Shown: positions 16,911 through 25,389 of the stretch, piece after piece
How the letters are laid out: each line of letters begins with the position of its first letter
Position numbering within the stretch: the first letter of the stretch is position 1
From: Superficieibacter sp. HKU1
GTDB lineage: Bacteria; Pseudomonadota; Gammaproteobacteria; Enterobacterales; Enterobacteriaceae
Assembly (NCBI RefSeq): GCF_029319185.1
Contig: NZ_CP119754.1
Span: 4,402,001-4,466,000, forward strand
Reading direction: 5' to 3'
Length of the DNA stretch: 64,000 nucleotides
Made by a program: the position numbers and the translations under genes
Notes under the pieces: generated by a model
The model's database searches: none
What the model saw: the letters and a program-made list of their open reading frames with translations, nothing else
What the model was told of the DNA's origin: nothing

Positions 16911-17240
16911 ATGTCGCATCGTGAAATTATTCAAACGCTGATTGAATGGATTGATGAGCATATCGATCAACCACTTAACATCGATATGGTTGCCAGAAAA
17001 TCAGGCTATTCGAAGTGGTATTTGCAACGGATGTTCCGGGCGGTGATGCATCAGACGCTGGGTGGTTACATCCGCCAGCGGCGTTTATTGATGGCAGCAG
17101 AAGCGTTGCGCACTACGCAGCGGCCGATTTTTGATATCGCGATGGACTTAGGCTATGTCTCCCAGCAGACCTTTTCCCGCGTGTTCCGCCGCGAGTTTGA
17201 TCGTACGCCGACGGATTATCGTCATCAGATTTCAGCGTGA
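16911..17240 (+). CDS. soxS: Superoxide response activator SoxS
   Basis: AraC/XylS-family monomeric activator with two helix-turn-helix motifs filling all 109 residues; switches on sodA, zwf, fumC, micF, acrAB and others. The ATG at 16911 (MSHREIIQ) matches E. coli and has a GAAGAGGA SD; an in-frame ATG at 16890 is within the transcript leader. The 3' end overlaps the convergent pdeC gene by 16 nt. Two residues longer than E. coli SoxS. Confidence 0.96.
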   Translation: MSHREIIQTLIEWIDEHIDQPLNIDMVARKSGYSKWYLQRMFRAVMHQTLGGYIRQRRLLMAAEALRTTQRPIFDIAMDLGYVSQQTFSRVFRREFDRTPTDYRHQISA

Positions 17241-18814
17241 CGCTTACGCGGCTTCAGCAATCTTATCGGTTGCTGGAGCCAGAGAATAAACTCGTGGGGC
17301 GGCATCGCTTTCGCAAAGTGCCAGCCCTGACAATACTGAACGCCACGTTTCAATAACCAGGACACCTGCTCAGCCGTTTCCACACCCTCAGCAATGGTTT
17401 TCAGGCGTAAACTCTGTGCCATTTCAACAATATGCTCAGCAATCAAATTATTGGTGCTTAAGTTATCAATAAATGATTTATCAATTTTTAATATGTCCAC
17501 ATTGAGCGAATAGAGGTTGTGCAGATTAGAATAGCCGGTGCCGAAATCATCAATTGCCACTTCATAACCGGCCTGACGAAACGCCTGAATAACCGGTGTC
17601 GTTTTTGGCACGTCAATAAACCCACGTTCGGTCACTTCAATTTTGATTTGCTGGGCCAGGACCGAATATTTCTGTGCTTTATCAGAGATTAACGCGATTA
17701 AACGCGAGGAGTGGAAATCCGAGGCGGATAAGTTGATTGAGATATAAAGCTGCGGATGCGCGGCAAGAAACTCACCTAAATCGGTAAACACTTCTTCCAC
17801 GACGTAATCCGTAACATGTTCAATCAGCCCTTCTTTTTCTGCCAGCGGAATAAACTCCGCCGGGCTCATTACCTGCCCTTCAAACCCCGGCCAGCGCAAA
17901 AGTGCTTCTGCGCCAACGCACTGGTTATTTTTGATATCGATAATAGGCTGGTAGTGCAAACGAAGCTGGCGTTTCTGAAGCGCACGCTGTAGCAGACGGC
18001 GCGGGGAGTTAAACTCCCGATGCGTTCGCGCCCAGACGAGCAGGATCAGCATACTGCAAATCAGTCCCAGAGGGAGCGTAAGCGTTGCCTGATGGTAGAA
18101 GTTATCATGAAAGCGGGATGATACTGTTGAAACAATAATAGCGATTGGCCGTCGTTCAGATCGCGCAATAGTATAAAAGCGTCCGTTATACTGAAAGGTG
18201 TAGTCTTTATTAAGCAACAGTTTTTTTAATATCGCAGGATCGGCCTGCTCACTTACCGAAAAAAACGCATTAGTGACCGTATCGTATACTCCGTACGCCA
18301 GCGACTGATCTTCCGAGATAACTTCACTGTAGGACAGAGGATTAATAACAGCAACATAATTCCCGCGCTGCATATAGTTCATTTTATAACCAGGATAAAA
18401 CGGAGTATCCCGGTAGTAGTAAATAAAGGTATCAGGCTTGCGCCAGTAATTCTGTCGCGGCATCTGATATGGCTGTGCTGGATGAAGAGAAGTCGAGCAT
18501 AAAAAACGATCGCCTTCAGCGTAGATTAAATCATCAACGTATAGTCGGCCATGAACTATATTCAACATTTGTTGCTGATGCCGGACGCTGCAAATGTCAC
18601 CGTGGAATTGCCCGGCGGCATCGCGTGCAAGATCGGCCTGACGAATTACTTTTTCCGTTTTATTGAGCGCAAGTCGGGCAAATGAGCGCAGCTGATCGCG
18701 TGTTTCTGAAACGGCTCTTAAATGAGCAAACCATAGCGCAAGCATCACCGGCAGTAAAACCACCATGATGATCCCGAGGACTCTCAGCACCTTGCGTTGC
18801 ACGCTATGGTTCAT
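17225..18814 (-). CDS. pdeC: Cyclic-di-GMP phosphodiesterase PdeC
   Basis: Inner-membrane EAL-domain enzyme (formerly YjcC) that hydrolyses c-di-GMP. 529 residues: first helix about 12-32; periplasmic CSS domain with the motif Cys75-Ser-Val and partner Cys106; second helix about 240-262; EAL domain from about 275 with EALLRW, the NLSASDF segment, DDFGTGYSN and the EGVETAEQ motif, all consistent with an active enzyme. In E. coli redox state of the CSS cysteines (DsbA/DsbB) controls activity and proteolysis. Convergent with soxS. Confidence 0.95.
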   Translation of the reverse strand: MNHSVQRKVLRVLGIIMVVLLPVMLALWFAHLRAVSETRDQLRSFARLALNKTEKVIRQADLARDAAGQFHGDICSVRHQQQMLNIVHGRLYVDDLIYAEGDRFLCSTSLHPAQPYQMPRQNYWRKPDTFIYYYRDTPFYPGYKMNYMQRGNYVAVINPLSYSEVISEDQSLAYGVYDTVTNAFFSVSEQADPAILKKLLLNKDYTFQYNGRFYTIARSERRPIAIIVSTVSSRFHDNFYHQATLTLPLGLICSMLILLVWARTHREFNSPRRLLQRALQKRQLRLHYQPIIDIKNNQCVGAEALLRWPGFEGQVMSPAEFIPLAEKEGLIEHVTDYVVEEVFTDLGEFLAAHPQLYISINLSASDFHSSRLIALISDKAQKYSVLAQQIKIEVTERGFIDVPKTTPVIQAFRQAGYEVAIDDFGTGYSNLHNLYSLNVDILKIDKSFIDNLSTNNLIAEHIVEMAQSLRLKTIAEGVETAEQVSWLLKRGVQYCQGWHFAKAMPPHEFILWLQQPIRLLKPRKRHAEI

Positions 18815-19497
18815 TTCAGCCTAATATCCCTGCATTTTATGTGCCCGAGCTCCAAAATGGATACTTTGATAAAAGAAGTGATTACGTTGCATGAATCATA
18901 CGACATTAGCAACCGACTTTTTATCGCAAAAACCTAATATTTAGTGATGACGATAATATTTTCCCGTAAGGCAAACTTAAAGTGGAGGTCACGTTTTTAT
19001 TAAGGAGAGGCGAAAATGTACATTGCGTTGTTTAAAACAGGAGAAGCCAGGCTAAGGACTAAAGCCTGGTGTATAGTTCTGCATCAACTGGTTGATGAGT
19101 GCCCTTTTAAGCAGCATAAATGCTGAATTAAAGATACAACTTTTGGAGAATATTCTCTGACGTTAAGCTGCGTAATAATTAAGTATTAGTTAAATTATGA
19201 AAAAAATATACGCATCGTTGCACAGCATAAAAAATCGGGCAAAAAAATTCCCACACAATTAAAAAGCCTATGGTTAAAGGCGCGCAAAAAAGTTTACCTG
19301 ACGCACAGCAATCCGTCTTGCGGGATTTTATAAAACAGTGAAAGAGCGGGACATGTTATTGACGCTTAATTCTTCACCATAACTGAATTGAGAAAACCCG
19401 ATATCACTATAGCGGAGTTTCATCGCGACGTATGACATTTTTCTTGCTCCTCAGCACGCAAGAAGGCGGTTCTTTCTCTGGCGAATAAAACAGCAAA
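18815..19497. other. long intergenic region upstream of pdeC and yjcB
   Basis: AT-rich gap between pdeC and yjcB. It should hold the pdeC promoter at the left. The only coding candidate is the small frame at 19016-19126, listed separately. Nothing else could be assigned. Confidence 0.5.
19016..19126 (+). CDS. candidate 36-residue small protein
   Basis: ATG preceded by TAAGGAGAGG about 7 nt upstream, a near-perfect SD. The frame (begins MYIALFKTGEARL, ends KQHKC) is Cys- and Lys/Arg-containing, with no membrane helix or known motif. Its middle carries a stem CCAGGCT / AGCCTGG at 19048-19070 in the mRNA. It could instead be the leader of a regulatory RNA, or chance. No family recognised; too short for standard gene callers. 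Confidence 0.4.
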   Translation: MYIALFKTGEARLRTKAWCIVLHQLVDECPFKQHKC

Positions 19498-19513
19498 TGT
19501 GATATAGTTCACA
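19498..19513 (+). promoter_or_regulatory. CRP-binding site upstream of yjcB
   Basis: TGTGATATAGTTCACA has both perfect half-sites TGTGA and TCACA with a six-base spacer, flanked by AAA and AAT. It lies 117 bp upstream of the yjcB start, so CRP could activate yjcB or act on a divergent transcript. Confidence 0.75.
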
Positions 19514-19629
19514 AATCCTGTGATACAGGAACGCCGTTTCATAAAAGTTTACCTGCCTGATGACAGTCTGCGCCTCCTGGCGGGGCTGCTGGCCGAAGGC
19601 ATGTCTTTTTTCACTGAGGATAAGATTTC

Positions 19630-19911
19630 ATGGCCACCATTACTACCAGCGTGGTGTTGCTGCGCTGGCCTCTGGTAAGCGCCGGGCTGATGTTTTTAGC
19701 CAGCACATTGAACATTCAGTTCCGCAAAGCGGACTATATTGGTTTGGCCGTCATCAGCACGCTGCTGGGTATGATTGCCGCCTGCTGGTTTGCGACCAAC
19801 CTGCTGGGGATCACAATGGCAGATGTCTCTCTGATTTGGGGCAATGTAAAAAATGTGATGGTCGAAACGATGGGGCAAATGCCGCCGGAATGGCCAGTGG
19901 TCATGACCTGA
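19630..19911 (+). CDS. yjcB: Inner-membrane protein YjcB
   Basis: A 93-residue protein with the length and sequence pattern of E. coli YjcB: hydrophobic segments near residues 8-25 and 37-62 (YIGLAVISTLLGMIAACWFA), ending PPEWPVVMT. Function unknown. SD-like GAGGATAAG upstream. Predicted to sit in the inner membrane. A strong CRP site lies upstream. Convergent with ssb. Confidence 0.85.
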   Translation: MATITTSVVLLRWPLVSAGLMFLASTLNIQFRKADYIGLAVISTLLGMIAACWFATNLLGITMADVSLIWGNVKNVMVETMGQMPPEWPVVMT

Positions 19912-19937
19912 TGAGGGAACGTTCAACGCCATGAACG

Positions 19938-19964
19938 GACCAGCCCCGGTAAAGGAGCTGGTCA
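19938..19964. terminator. hairpin between yjcB and ssb
   Basis: GACCAGC / GCTGGTC stem in the convergent gap; no strong T-run on either side. Possible bidirectional terminator. Confidence 0.4.
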
Positions 19965-19977
19965 GGATATCGCGCGC

Positions 19978-20520
19978 TTAGAACGGAATATCGTCGTCAA
20001 AGTCCATCGGCGGTTCGTTAGACTGTGCCGGGGCGGACTGCTGCTGTTGCGGACGAGACTGTGCGCCGCCGCTGAACTGGTTGCCGCCCTGCGACTGCTG
20101 CTGTGGCTGTTGAGGCTGACCCCAACCGCCCTGCTGACCGCCGCCTGCCGGCGCGCCGCCACCCTGCGGACGTCCGCCCAGCATCTGCATTACGCCGCCA
20201 ATCTGCGGGACGTTAATCTCGGTGGTATAGCGTTCCTGACCACTCTGATCGGTCCATTTGCGGGTACGTAGCTGCCCTTCAATATACACCTGAGAACCTT
20301 TACGCAGATATTCCCCGGCCACTTCCGCCAGTTTGCCGAACATCACCACGCGGTGCCATTCTGTCTGCTCTTTCGTCTCACCGGTCTGCTTATCACGCCA
20401 GGATTCGGAAGTAGCCAGCGTGAAGTTGGCAACTGCGCCACCACTCGGCAAGTAGCGTACTTCCGGGTCCTGCCCCAGATTACCGACGAGAATCACCTTA
20501 TTTACGCCTCTACTGGCCAT
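19978..20520 (-). CDS. ssb: Single-stranded DNA-binding protein
   Basis: Essential homotetrameric SSB that coats ssDNA in replication, repair and recombination. Start at 20520 (MASRGVNKVILVGN) gives 180 residues. The OB fold covers residues 1-112; then a Gly/Gln/Pro-rich linker of about 55 residues; then the acidic tip MDFDDDIPF that recruits partner proteins. Divergent from uvrA; the shared gap carries a LexA box. Confidence 0.97.
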   Translation of the reverse strand: MASRGVNKVILVGNLGQDPEVRYLPSGGAVANFTLATSESWRDKQTGETKEQTEWHRVVMFGKLAEVAGEYLRKGSQVYIEGQLRTRKWTDQSGQERYTTEINVPQIGGVMQMLGGRPQGGGAPAGGGQQGGWGQPQQPQQQSQGGNQFSGGAQSRPQQQQSAPAQSNEPPMDFDDDIPF

Positions 20521-20666
20521 AATTGTGTCTCCTGAAAACGTTCTTAATGAGTGTAAACGCGCGATTGTAACATTACCAGACCACGCTTTGATACCTTGTG
20601 AAGTCGATTCCGATAAACAACTTCCTGATGACATTTTTGCACATCCGCATAGAAGTTGCATTCCAA

Positions 20667-20686
20667 TACTGTATATTCATTCAGGT
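20667..20686. promoter_or_regulatory. LexA (SOS) box shared by uvrA and ssb
   Basis: CTGTATATTCATTCAG at 20669-20684 fits CTGT-N8-(A/T)CAG and is nearly the same as the E. coli uvrA/ssb box. LexA bound here represses uvrA and one ssb promoter until DNA damage. Confidence 0.92.
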
Positions 20687-20766
20687 TAATTTGTGTCATA
20701 ATTAGCCGTTTCAGTTGCAAAAACGCCGTTTGTCCTTCAAACAAATCAGGCTACCGGGAAAGGTGA

Positions 20767-23589
20767 ATGGATAAGATAGAAGTTCGGGGCGCACGTACCC
20801 ACAATCTAAAAAACATCAACCTCGTCATCCCTCGCGACAAACTGATTGTCGTCACCGGGCTTTCGGGTTCAGGCAAATCCTCTCTGGCTTTTGACACGTT
20901 ATACGCTGAAGGGCAACGTCGCTACGTCGAGTCCCTCTCCGCCTATGCGCGTCAGTTCCTGTCACTGATGGAAAAGCCGGATGTCGATCATATTGAAGGA
21001 TTATCGCCAGCGATTTCTATTGAACAGAAATCAACGTCGCATAACCCGCGTTCTACCGTGGGGACGATTACCGAGATCCACGATTACCTGCGTCTGCTAT
21101 TTGCCCGCGTGGGCGAGCCGCGCTGTCCGGATCACGACGTGCCGCTGGCCGCGCAAACCGTCAGCCAGATGGTCGATAACGTGCTGTCACAGCCTGAGGA
21201 AAAGCGGCTGATGCTGCTCGCGCCCATCATTAAAGAGCGTAAGGGCGAGCATACTAAGACCCTGGAAAATCTTGCGAGCCAGGGATATATCCGCGCCAGG
21301 ATTGACGGCGAGGTCTGCGATCTCTCCGATCCCCCTTCGCTGGAGCTGCAAAAAAAACACACCATTGAAGTCGTGATCGACCGCTTTAAGGTACGTGAAG
21401 ATCTTGCGCAGCGTCTGGCTGAGTCTTTTGAGACCGCGCTGGAACTCTCCGGCGGGACGGCGATCGTTGCCGATATGGACGATCCAAAAGCGGAAGAACT
21501 GCTCTTCTCCGCCAACTTTGCCTGCCCGATTTGCGGCTACAGCATGCGCGAGCTTGAACCGCGCCTGTTCTCGTTTAATAACCCGGCAGGCGCGTGTCCA
21601 ACCTGTGACGGGCTGGGCGTGCAGCAGTATTTCGATCCCGATCGCGTGCTGCAAAACCCGGAGCTGTCGCTGGCGGGCGGGGCGATCCGCGGCTGGGATC
21701 GCCGTAACTTTTACTATTTCCAGATGCTGCGCTCGCTGGCGGAGCATTACAAATTCGACGTCGATGCACCGTGGGGCAGCCTGAGCGCCAGCGTGCATAA
21801 GGTCATTCTCTTTGGTTCCGGTAAAGAATCAATTGAATTCAAATACATGAACGATCGCGGCGATACCTCCGTGCGTCGTCATCCGTTTGAAGGCGTGCTG
21901 CATAATATGGAGCGTCGCTATAAAGAGACCGAATCCAGCGCGGTGCGCGAGGAGCTGGCAAAGTACATCAGCAACCGTCCGTGCGCCACCTGTGAAGGAA
22001 CGCGTCTGCGTCGCGAAGCGCGTCACGTGTTTGTTGAAAACACCGCGCTACCGACCATCTCTGATATGAGCATCGGTCATGCCATGGACTTCTTCACTAA
22101 TCTGAAGCTGTCCGGCCAGCGGGCAAAAATCGCTGAGAAAGTGCTCAAAGAGATTGGCGATCGTCTGAAATTCCTGGTGAACGTCGGCCTGAACTACCTG
22201 ACGCTTTCACGCTCGGCAGAAACGCTTTCCGGCGGTGAGGCGCAGCGTATTCGTCTGGCAAGCCAGATTGGCGCGGGCCTGGTGGGCGTGATGTACGTGC
22301 TGGATGAGCCCTCTATCGGCCTGCACCAGCGCGATAACGAACGTCTGCTGGGGACGCTGGTGCATTTGCGCGATCTTGGCAATACCGTGATTGTGGTCGA
22401 GCATGATGAAGACGCAATTCGGGCCGCGGATCACGTGATTGATATCGGCCCCGGCGCGGGGGTTCACGGTGGTCAGGTGGTGGCTGAAGGGCCGCTGGAC
22501 GCTATCATGGCGGTACCGGAATCGTTAACCGGCCAGTTTATGAGCGGCAAGCGCAAAATCGAGGTGCCGAAGGAGCGGGTAAAAGCCGATCCGGAGAAAG
22601 TGCTGCGGTTGACCGGCGCACGCGGCAATAACCTGAAAGACGTTACCCTGACGCTGCCGGTGGGGCTGTTTACCTGCGTGACCGGTGTTTCCGGCTCCGG
22701 TAAATCGACCTTAATCAACGATACCCTGTTCCCGATTGCTCAGCGTCAGCTGAACGGTGCCACCATCATCGAACCAGCGCCGTACCGTGATGTACAGGGT
22801 CTGGAGCATTTCGATAAAGTTATCGACATCGACCAGAGTCCTATCGGTCGTACGCCGCGCTCTAACCCGGCGACCTACACCGGCGTCTTTACGCCAGTGC
22901 GCGAACTGTTTGCCGGCGTGCCGGAATCCCGTTCGCGTGGTTATACGCCAGGACGTTTCAGCTTTAACGTGCGTGGTGGGCGCTGTGAAGCCTGTCAGGG
23001 CGATGGTGTCATCAAGGTTGAGATGCACTTCCTGCCGGACATTTATGTGCCGTGCGACCAGTGTAAAGGCAAGCGCTATAACCGTGAAACGCTTGAGGTG
23101 AAGTACAAAGGCAAGAGCATTCACGAAGTGCTGGATATGACCATCGAAGAAGCGCGTGAGTTCTTTGATGCCGTACCAGCGCTGGCGCGTAAGCTCCAGA
23201 CGTTGATTGACGTGGGCCTGTCGTACATTCGTCTCGGTCAGGCGGCAACAACGCTTTCCGGCGGTGAGGCCCAGCGCGTGAAGCTGGCGCGTGAGCTGTC
23301 GAAGCGCGGCACCGGGCAGACGCTGTATATCCTTGATGAGCCAACCACCGGTCTGCACTTTGCCGATATTCAGCAACTGCTGGAAGTGCTGCACCAGTTA
23401 CGTGATCAGGGCAATACCATTGTGGTCATTGAGCACAACCTTGATGTGATCAAGACCGCCGACTGGATTGTCGACCTTGGTCCGGAAGGCGGCAGCGGCG
23501 GCGGTGAAATCCTCGTCTCCGGCACGCCGGAAACGGTGGCGGAGTGCGAAGCTTCGCACACCGCGCGCTTCCTCAAACCAATGCTGTAA
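20767..23589 (+). CDS. uvrA: Excinuclease ABC subunit A
   Basis: DNA-damage sensor of nucleotide excision repair; dimer that loads UvrB at lesions. 940 residues as in E. coli. Two ABC ATPase modules: Walker A GLSGSGKSS (about residue 31) and GVSGSGKST (about 640), each with an LSGGEAQR signature (about 488 and 830). Zinc modules CPIC...CPTC (about 253-280) and CEAC...CDQC (about 740-763). LexA-regulated through the box in the ssb-uvrA gap. Confidence 0.98.
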   Translation: MDKIEVRGARTHNLKNINLVIPRDKLIVVTGLSGSGKSSLAFDTLYAEGQRRYVESLSAYARQFLSLMEKPDVDHIEGLSPAISIEQKSTSHNPRSTVGTITEIHDYLRLLFARVGEPRCPDHDVPLAAQTVSQMVDNVLSQPEEKRLMLLAPIIKERKGEHTKTLENLASQGYIRARIDGEVCDLSDPPSLELQKKHTIEVVIDRFKVREDLAQRLAESFETALELSGGTAIVADMDDPKAEELLFSANFACPICGYSMRELEPRLFSFNNPAGACPTCDGLGVQQYFDPDRVLQNPELSLAGGAIRGWDRRNFYYFQMLRSLAEHYKFDVDAPWGSLSASVHKVILFGSGKESIEFKYMNDRGDTSVRRHPFEGVLHNMERRYKETESSAVREELAKYISNRPCATCEGTRLRREARHVFVENTALPTISDMSIGHAMDFFTNLKLSGQRAKIAEKVLKEIGDRLKFLVNVGLNYLTLSRSAETLSGGEAQRIRLASQIGAGLVGVMYVLDEPSIGLHQRDNERLLGTLVHLRDLGNTVIVVEHDEDAIRAADHVIDIGPGAGVHGGQVVAEGPLDAIMAVPESLTGQFMSGKRKIEVPKERVKADPEKVLRLTGARGNNLKDVTLTLPVGLFTCVTGVSGSGKSTLINDTLFPIAQRQLNGATIIEPAPYRDVQGLEHFDKVIDIDQSPIGRTPRSNPATYTGVFTPVRELFAGVPESRSRGYTPGRFSFNVRGGRCEACQGDGVIKVEMHFLPDIYVPCDQCKGKRYNRETLEVKYKGKSIHEVLDMTIEEAREFFDAVPALARKLQTLIDVGLSYIRLGQAATTLSGGEAQRVKLARELSKRGTGQTLYILDEPTTGLHFADIQQLLEVLHQLRDQGNTIVVIEHNLDVIKTADWIVDLGPEGGSGGGEILVSGTPETVAECEASHTARFLKPML

Positions 23590-23599
23590 TCGGTTCTCT

Positions 23600-23633
23600 G
23601 CCGCTTCCTGTTACGGGAAGCGGCATCATTTTT
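23600..23633 (+). terminator. Rho-independent terminator after uvrA
   Basis: GCCGCTTCC / GGAAGCGGC perfect nine-base stem with a TGTTACG loop, then ATCATTTTT. Confidence 0.9.
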
Positions 23634-23732
23634 CCTCATCTGCCCTCATTTCTCCTCCGTGAGTTTTTATGATTTGCCCCGTCACCCCGGCTGGTATGAG
23701 ATTGCCGCACCTGTTCACCGCCGGAAACGATC

Positions 23733-24173
23733 ATGCTTTGCTATCACTGGATCACCCGATACGCAGCCGTATGCTGCGCCCTTTTGCTGTCGGCCTGCTC
23801 GCTAACCGATAACTATAACGCTCAGGCCCATCAGCAACTGGAAGGGCTGGAAACGTCGTATCTGCACTTTATTGCCGACGCGGCTACCGCACCGCTGGAT
23901 ACAAACCTGATTACCCAGGACGATAGCGAGCTCCGCCAGGGCTTTGATGATGCGCTAATGCTGGCGGCAACGCTCAACGATCCGCTACGGATTGAGAATC
24001 TGACCCTGCTGGAAGACAGTTACTTTCGCCTGCATGCGCGGGTAATCCAACAAAACAGCGCGCTGACAGAGGTTCAGGCGAGGCTGTTCACACAGCAGGC
24101 CCGGCTGGCATGGCAGCTGGCTATTGAGGGCGAGTGCCTGCGTCCAGGTTCCGCCTGCCATCAGGAGAAATAA
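23733..24173 (+). CDS. uncharacterised lipoprotein
   Basis: A 146-residue protein with a lipoprotein signal: positively charged start, hydrophobic stretch AAVCCALLLSAC and a lipobox LSAC placing the acylated Cys at about residue 22. The +2 residue is Ser, so outer-membrane sorting is expected. The mature part is mostly helical and acidic, with two Cys near the C-terminus. No family recognised. Translated with the next gene (0 nt gap), so the pair is an operon. K-12 has no such pair between uvrA and yjbR. Confidence 0.72.
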   Translation: MLCYHWITRYAAVCCALLLSACSLTDNYNAQAHQQLEGLETSYLHFIADAATAPLDTNLITQDDSELRQGFDDALMLAATLNDPLRIENLTLLEDSYFRLHARVIQQNSALTEVQARLFTQQARLAWQLAIEGECLRPGSACHQEK

Positions 24174-24506
24174 ATGATGCCATCGCTTAATACGCTTTTA
24201 ACCACCGCCAAAGAACAGCCTGCGCGCTCAGGCGCAGCGGCCACAGAATTTATCACCCTGCTTAATCTTGCCGCCCACGATGAAGATGCCGGAATACGCG
24301 ATGCCGGAACGCTGATCGCCCAGGCACTGCGCGAAAAAGCCCGCGGCTGGCTTACCCAGGAGGATCTGATCGTTTTACTGGAGGGTCAGCGCGACATCGC
24401 CCGCCTGCGCGCGAATAATGCGGAAATCGCTCTCCGCAGTCGCCTTCAGTCAATTGTCATTCGCCTGCTTGATATCACGCTGGCATCGCTGATTGCCGCT
24501 CTCTGA
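24174..24506 (+). CDS. uncharacterised protein, partner of the lipoprotein gene
   Basis: A 110-residue protein beginning MMPSLNTLLTTAKEQPARSG and ending in a hydrophobic helix (IVIRLLDITLASLIAAL). Mostly helical; no catalytic motif seen. SD AGGAG lies inside the end of the preceding gene and the start follows that stop directly. It ends 1 nt from the convergent yjbR stop. A C-terminal hydrophobic tail could hold it at the inner membrane under the lipoprotein, but this is inference. Confidence 0.68.
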   Translation: MMPSLNTLLTTAKEQPARSGAAATEFITLLNLAAHDEDAGIRDAGTLIAQALREKARGWLTQEDLIVLLEGQRDIARLRANNAEIALRSRLQSIVIRLLDITLASLIAAL

Positions 24507-24507
24507 G

Positions 24508-24861
24508 TCAGCGCGCCAGCAGTTTACGTTTATCTTCCGGTAGCGTTGCGATGGCCTGCTGATAAGAAGCATCGACCAGATAATAAATCTGCGATGCCGG
24601 GAGCGTGCCGTCGAGATACACCGTGCTCCAGTGGGCTTTATTAAGGTGCTTGCTGGGCCGCACGTCTTTATGTTCATTACGTAATAGCTCTGCCAGCTCG
24701 GGGCTGGTTTTCAGAGAAATCGCCGGGCGGTCTTCCACTATTTTGACCATCGCAAAAAGGACATCTGCGACTTTAATCTGCGTGGCTTTCCAGTCGCTGT
24801 GTACGCTCTGTTCCGCGCCGGGTTTTGCCATACAGTATTGTAAGAGTTCCGAATCGGTCAT
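24508..24861 (-). CDS. yjbR: MmcQ/YjbR family DNA-binding-like protein
   Basis: A 117-residue protein of the MmcQ/YjbR (CyaY-like fold) family. The ATG at 24861 (MTDSELLQYC) matches E. coli YjbR. Family members have a double-wing DNA-binding-like fold but no proven task. Two bases separate its start from the yjbQ stop, so yjbQ-yjbR is an operon. Confidence 0.93.
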   Translation of the reverse strand: MTDSELLQYCMAKPGAEQSVHSDWKATQIKVADVLFAMVKIVEDRPAISLKTSPELAELLRNEHKDVRPSKHLNKAHWSTVYLDGTLPASQIYYLVDASYQQAIATLPEDKRKLLAR

Positions 24862-24863
24862 GA

Positions 24864-25280
24864 TTATTCTCCTTGCAGGGTCGCGATAATATGACGCGAA
24901 CCGCCGTGAATACGATGTTCTCCCAGCCAAATCCCCTGCCAGGTGCCGAGTTGCACGCGCCCATTTTTCACCGGCAGTAGCAGGGAAACGCCCAGCGTTG
25001 ACGATTTGATATGCGAGGGCATATCGTCTGCCCCTTCATAATCATGTTCATACGCGGCGTTATCGGGGATATTTTTGAGAAAATGCCGTTCCATATCGCG
25101 TCGAACGCTCGGATCGCAGTTCTCATTGAGGGTCAGGGAGGCTGAAGTGTGTTGAAGCAGCAGATGCAGCAAGCCGATGTTAACGCGTGACAGTTCTGGA
25201 ATTTGCCCCAGCACTTCATCCGTTACCAGGTGAAATCCACGCGGCTGCGCGCGTAACGTCAGGGTTTGCTGATACCACAT
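24864..25280 (-). CDS. yjbQ: YjbQ family protein (UPF0047)
   Basis: A 138-residue member of the UPF0047/YjbQ family, same length as E. coli. It carries the conserved metal-site-like segments LLLQHTSASLTLNENCDP and HIKSSTLG, and the motif GTWQGIWLGEHR near the C-terminus. Thiamine-phosphate synthase-like activity has been reported for the E. coli protein, but its physiological role is unclear. First gene of yjbQ-yjbR. Confidence 0.93.
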   Translation of the reverse strand: MWYQQTLTLRAQPRGFHLVTDEVLGQIPELSRVNIGLLHLLLQHTSASLTLNENCDPSVRRDMERHFLKNIPDNAAYEHDYEGADDMPSHIKSSTLGVSLLLPVKNGRVQLGTWQGIWLGEHRIHGGSRHIIATLQGE

Positions 25281-25324
25281 AAGCTGCTCCAGTCAGAAAG
25301 ATGAACCTCTCTAAGTGTGCAACA

Positions 25325-25359
25325 AGACGCCAAAAGGTAAACCCCCAGGCGTCTTTTTG
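25325..25359. terminator. stem-loop downstream of aphA
   Basis: AGACGCC / GGCGTCT stem with a 20-base loop between aphA and yjbQ. The T-run is on the plus strand side (TTTTTG), so for minus-strand aphA it is preceded by As and followed only by TGTTG; termination strength is uncertain. Confidence 0.45.
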
Positions 25360-25389
25360 TTTAAAAGATCAGCTATTCACATGCACACA

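Noticed and set aside
19560..19934. 124-codon frame overlapping yjcB in another frame
   Set aside because: No SD or family match; yjcB in the other frame matches E. coli.
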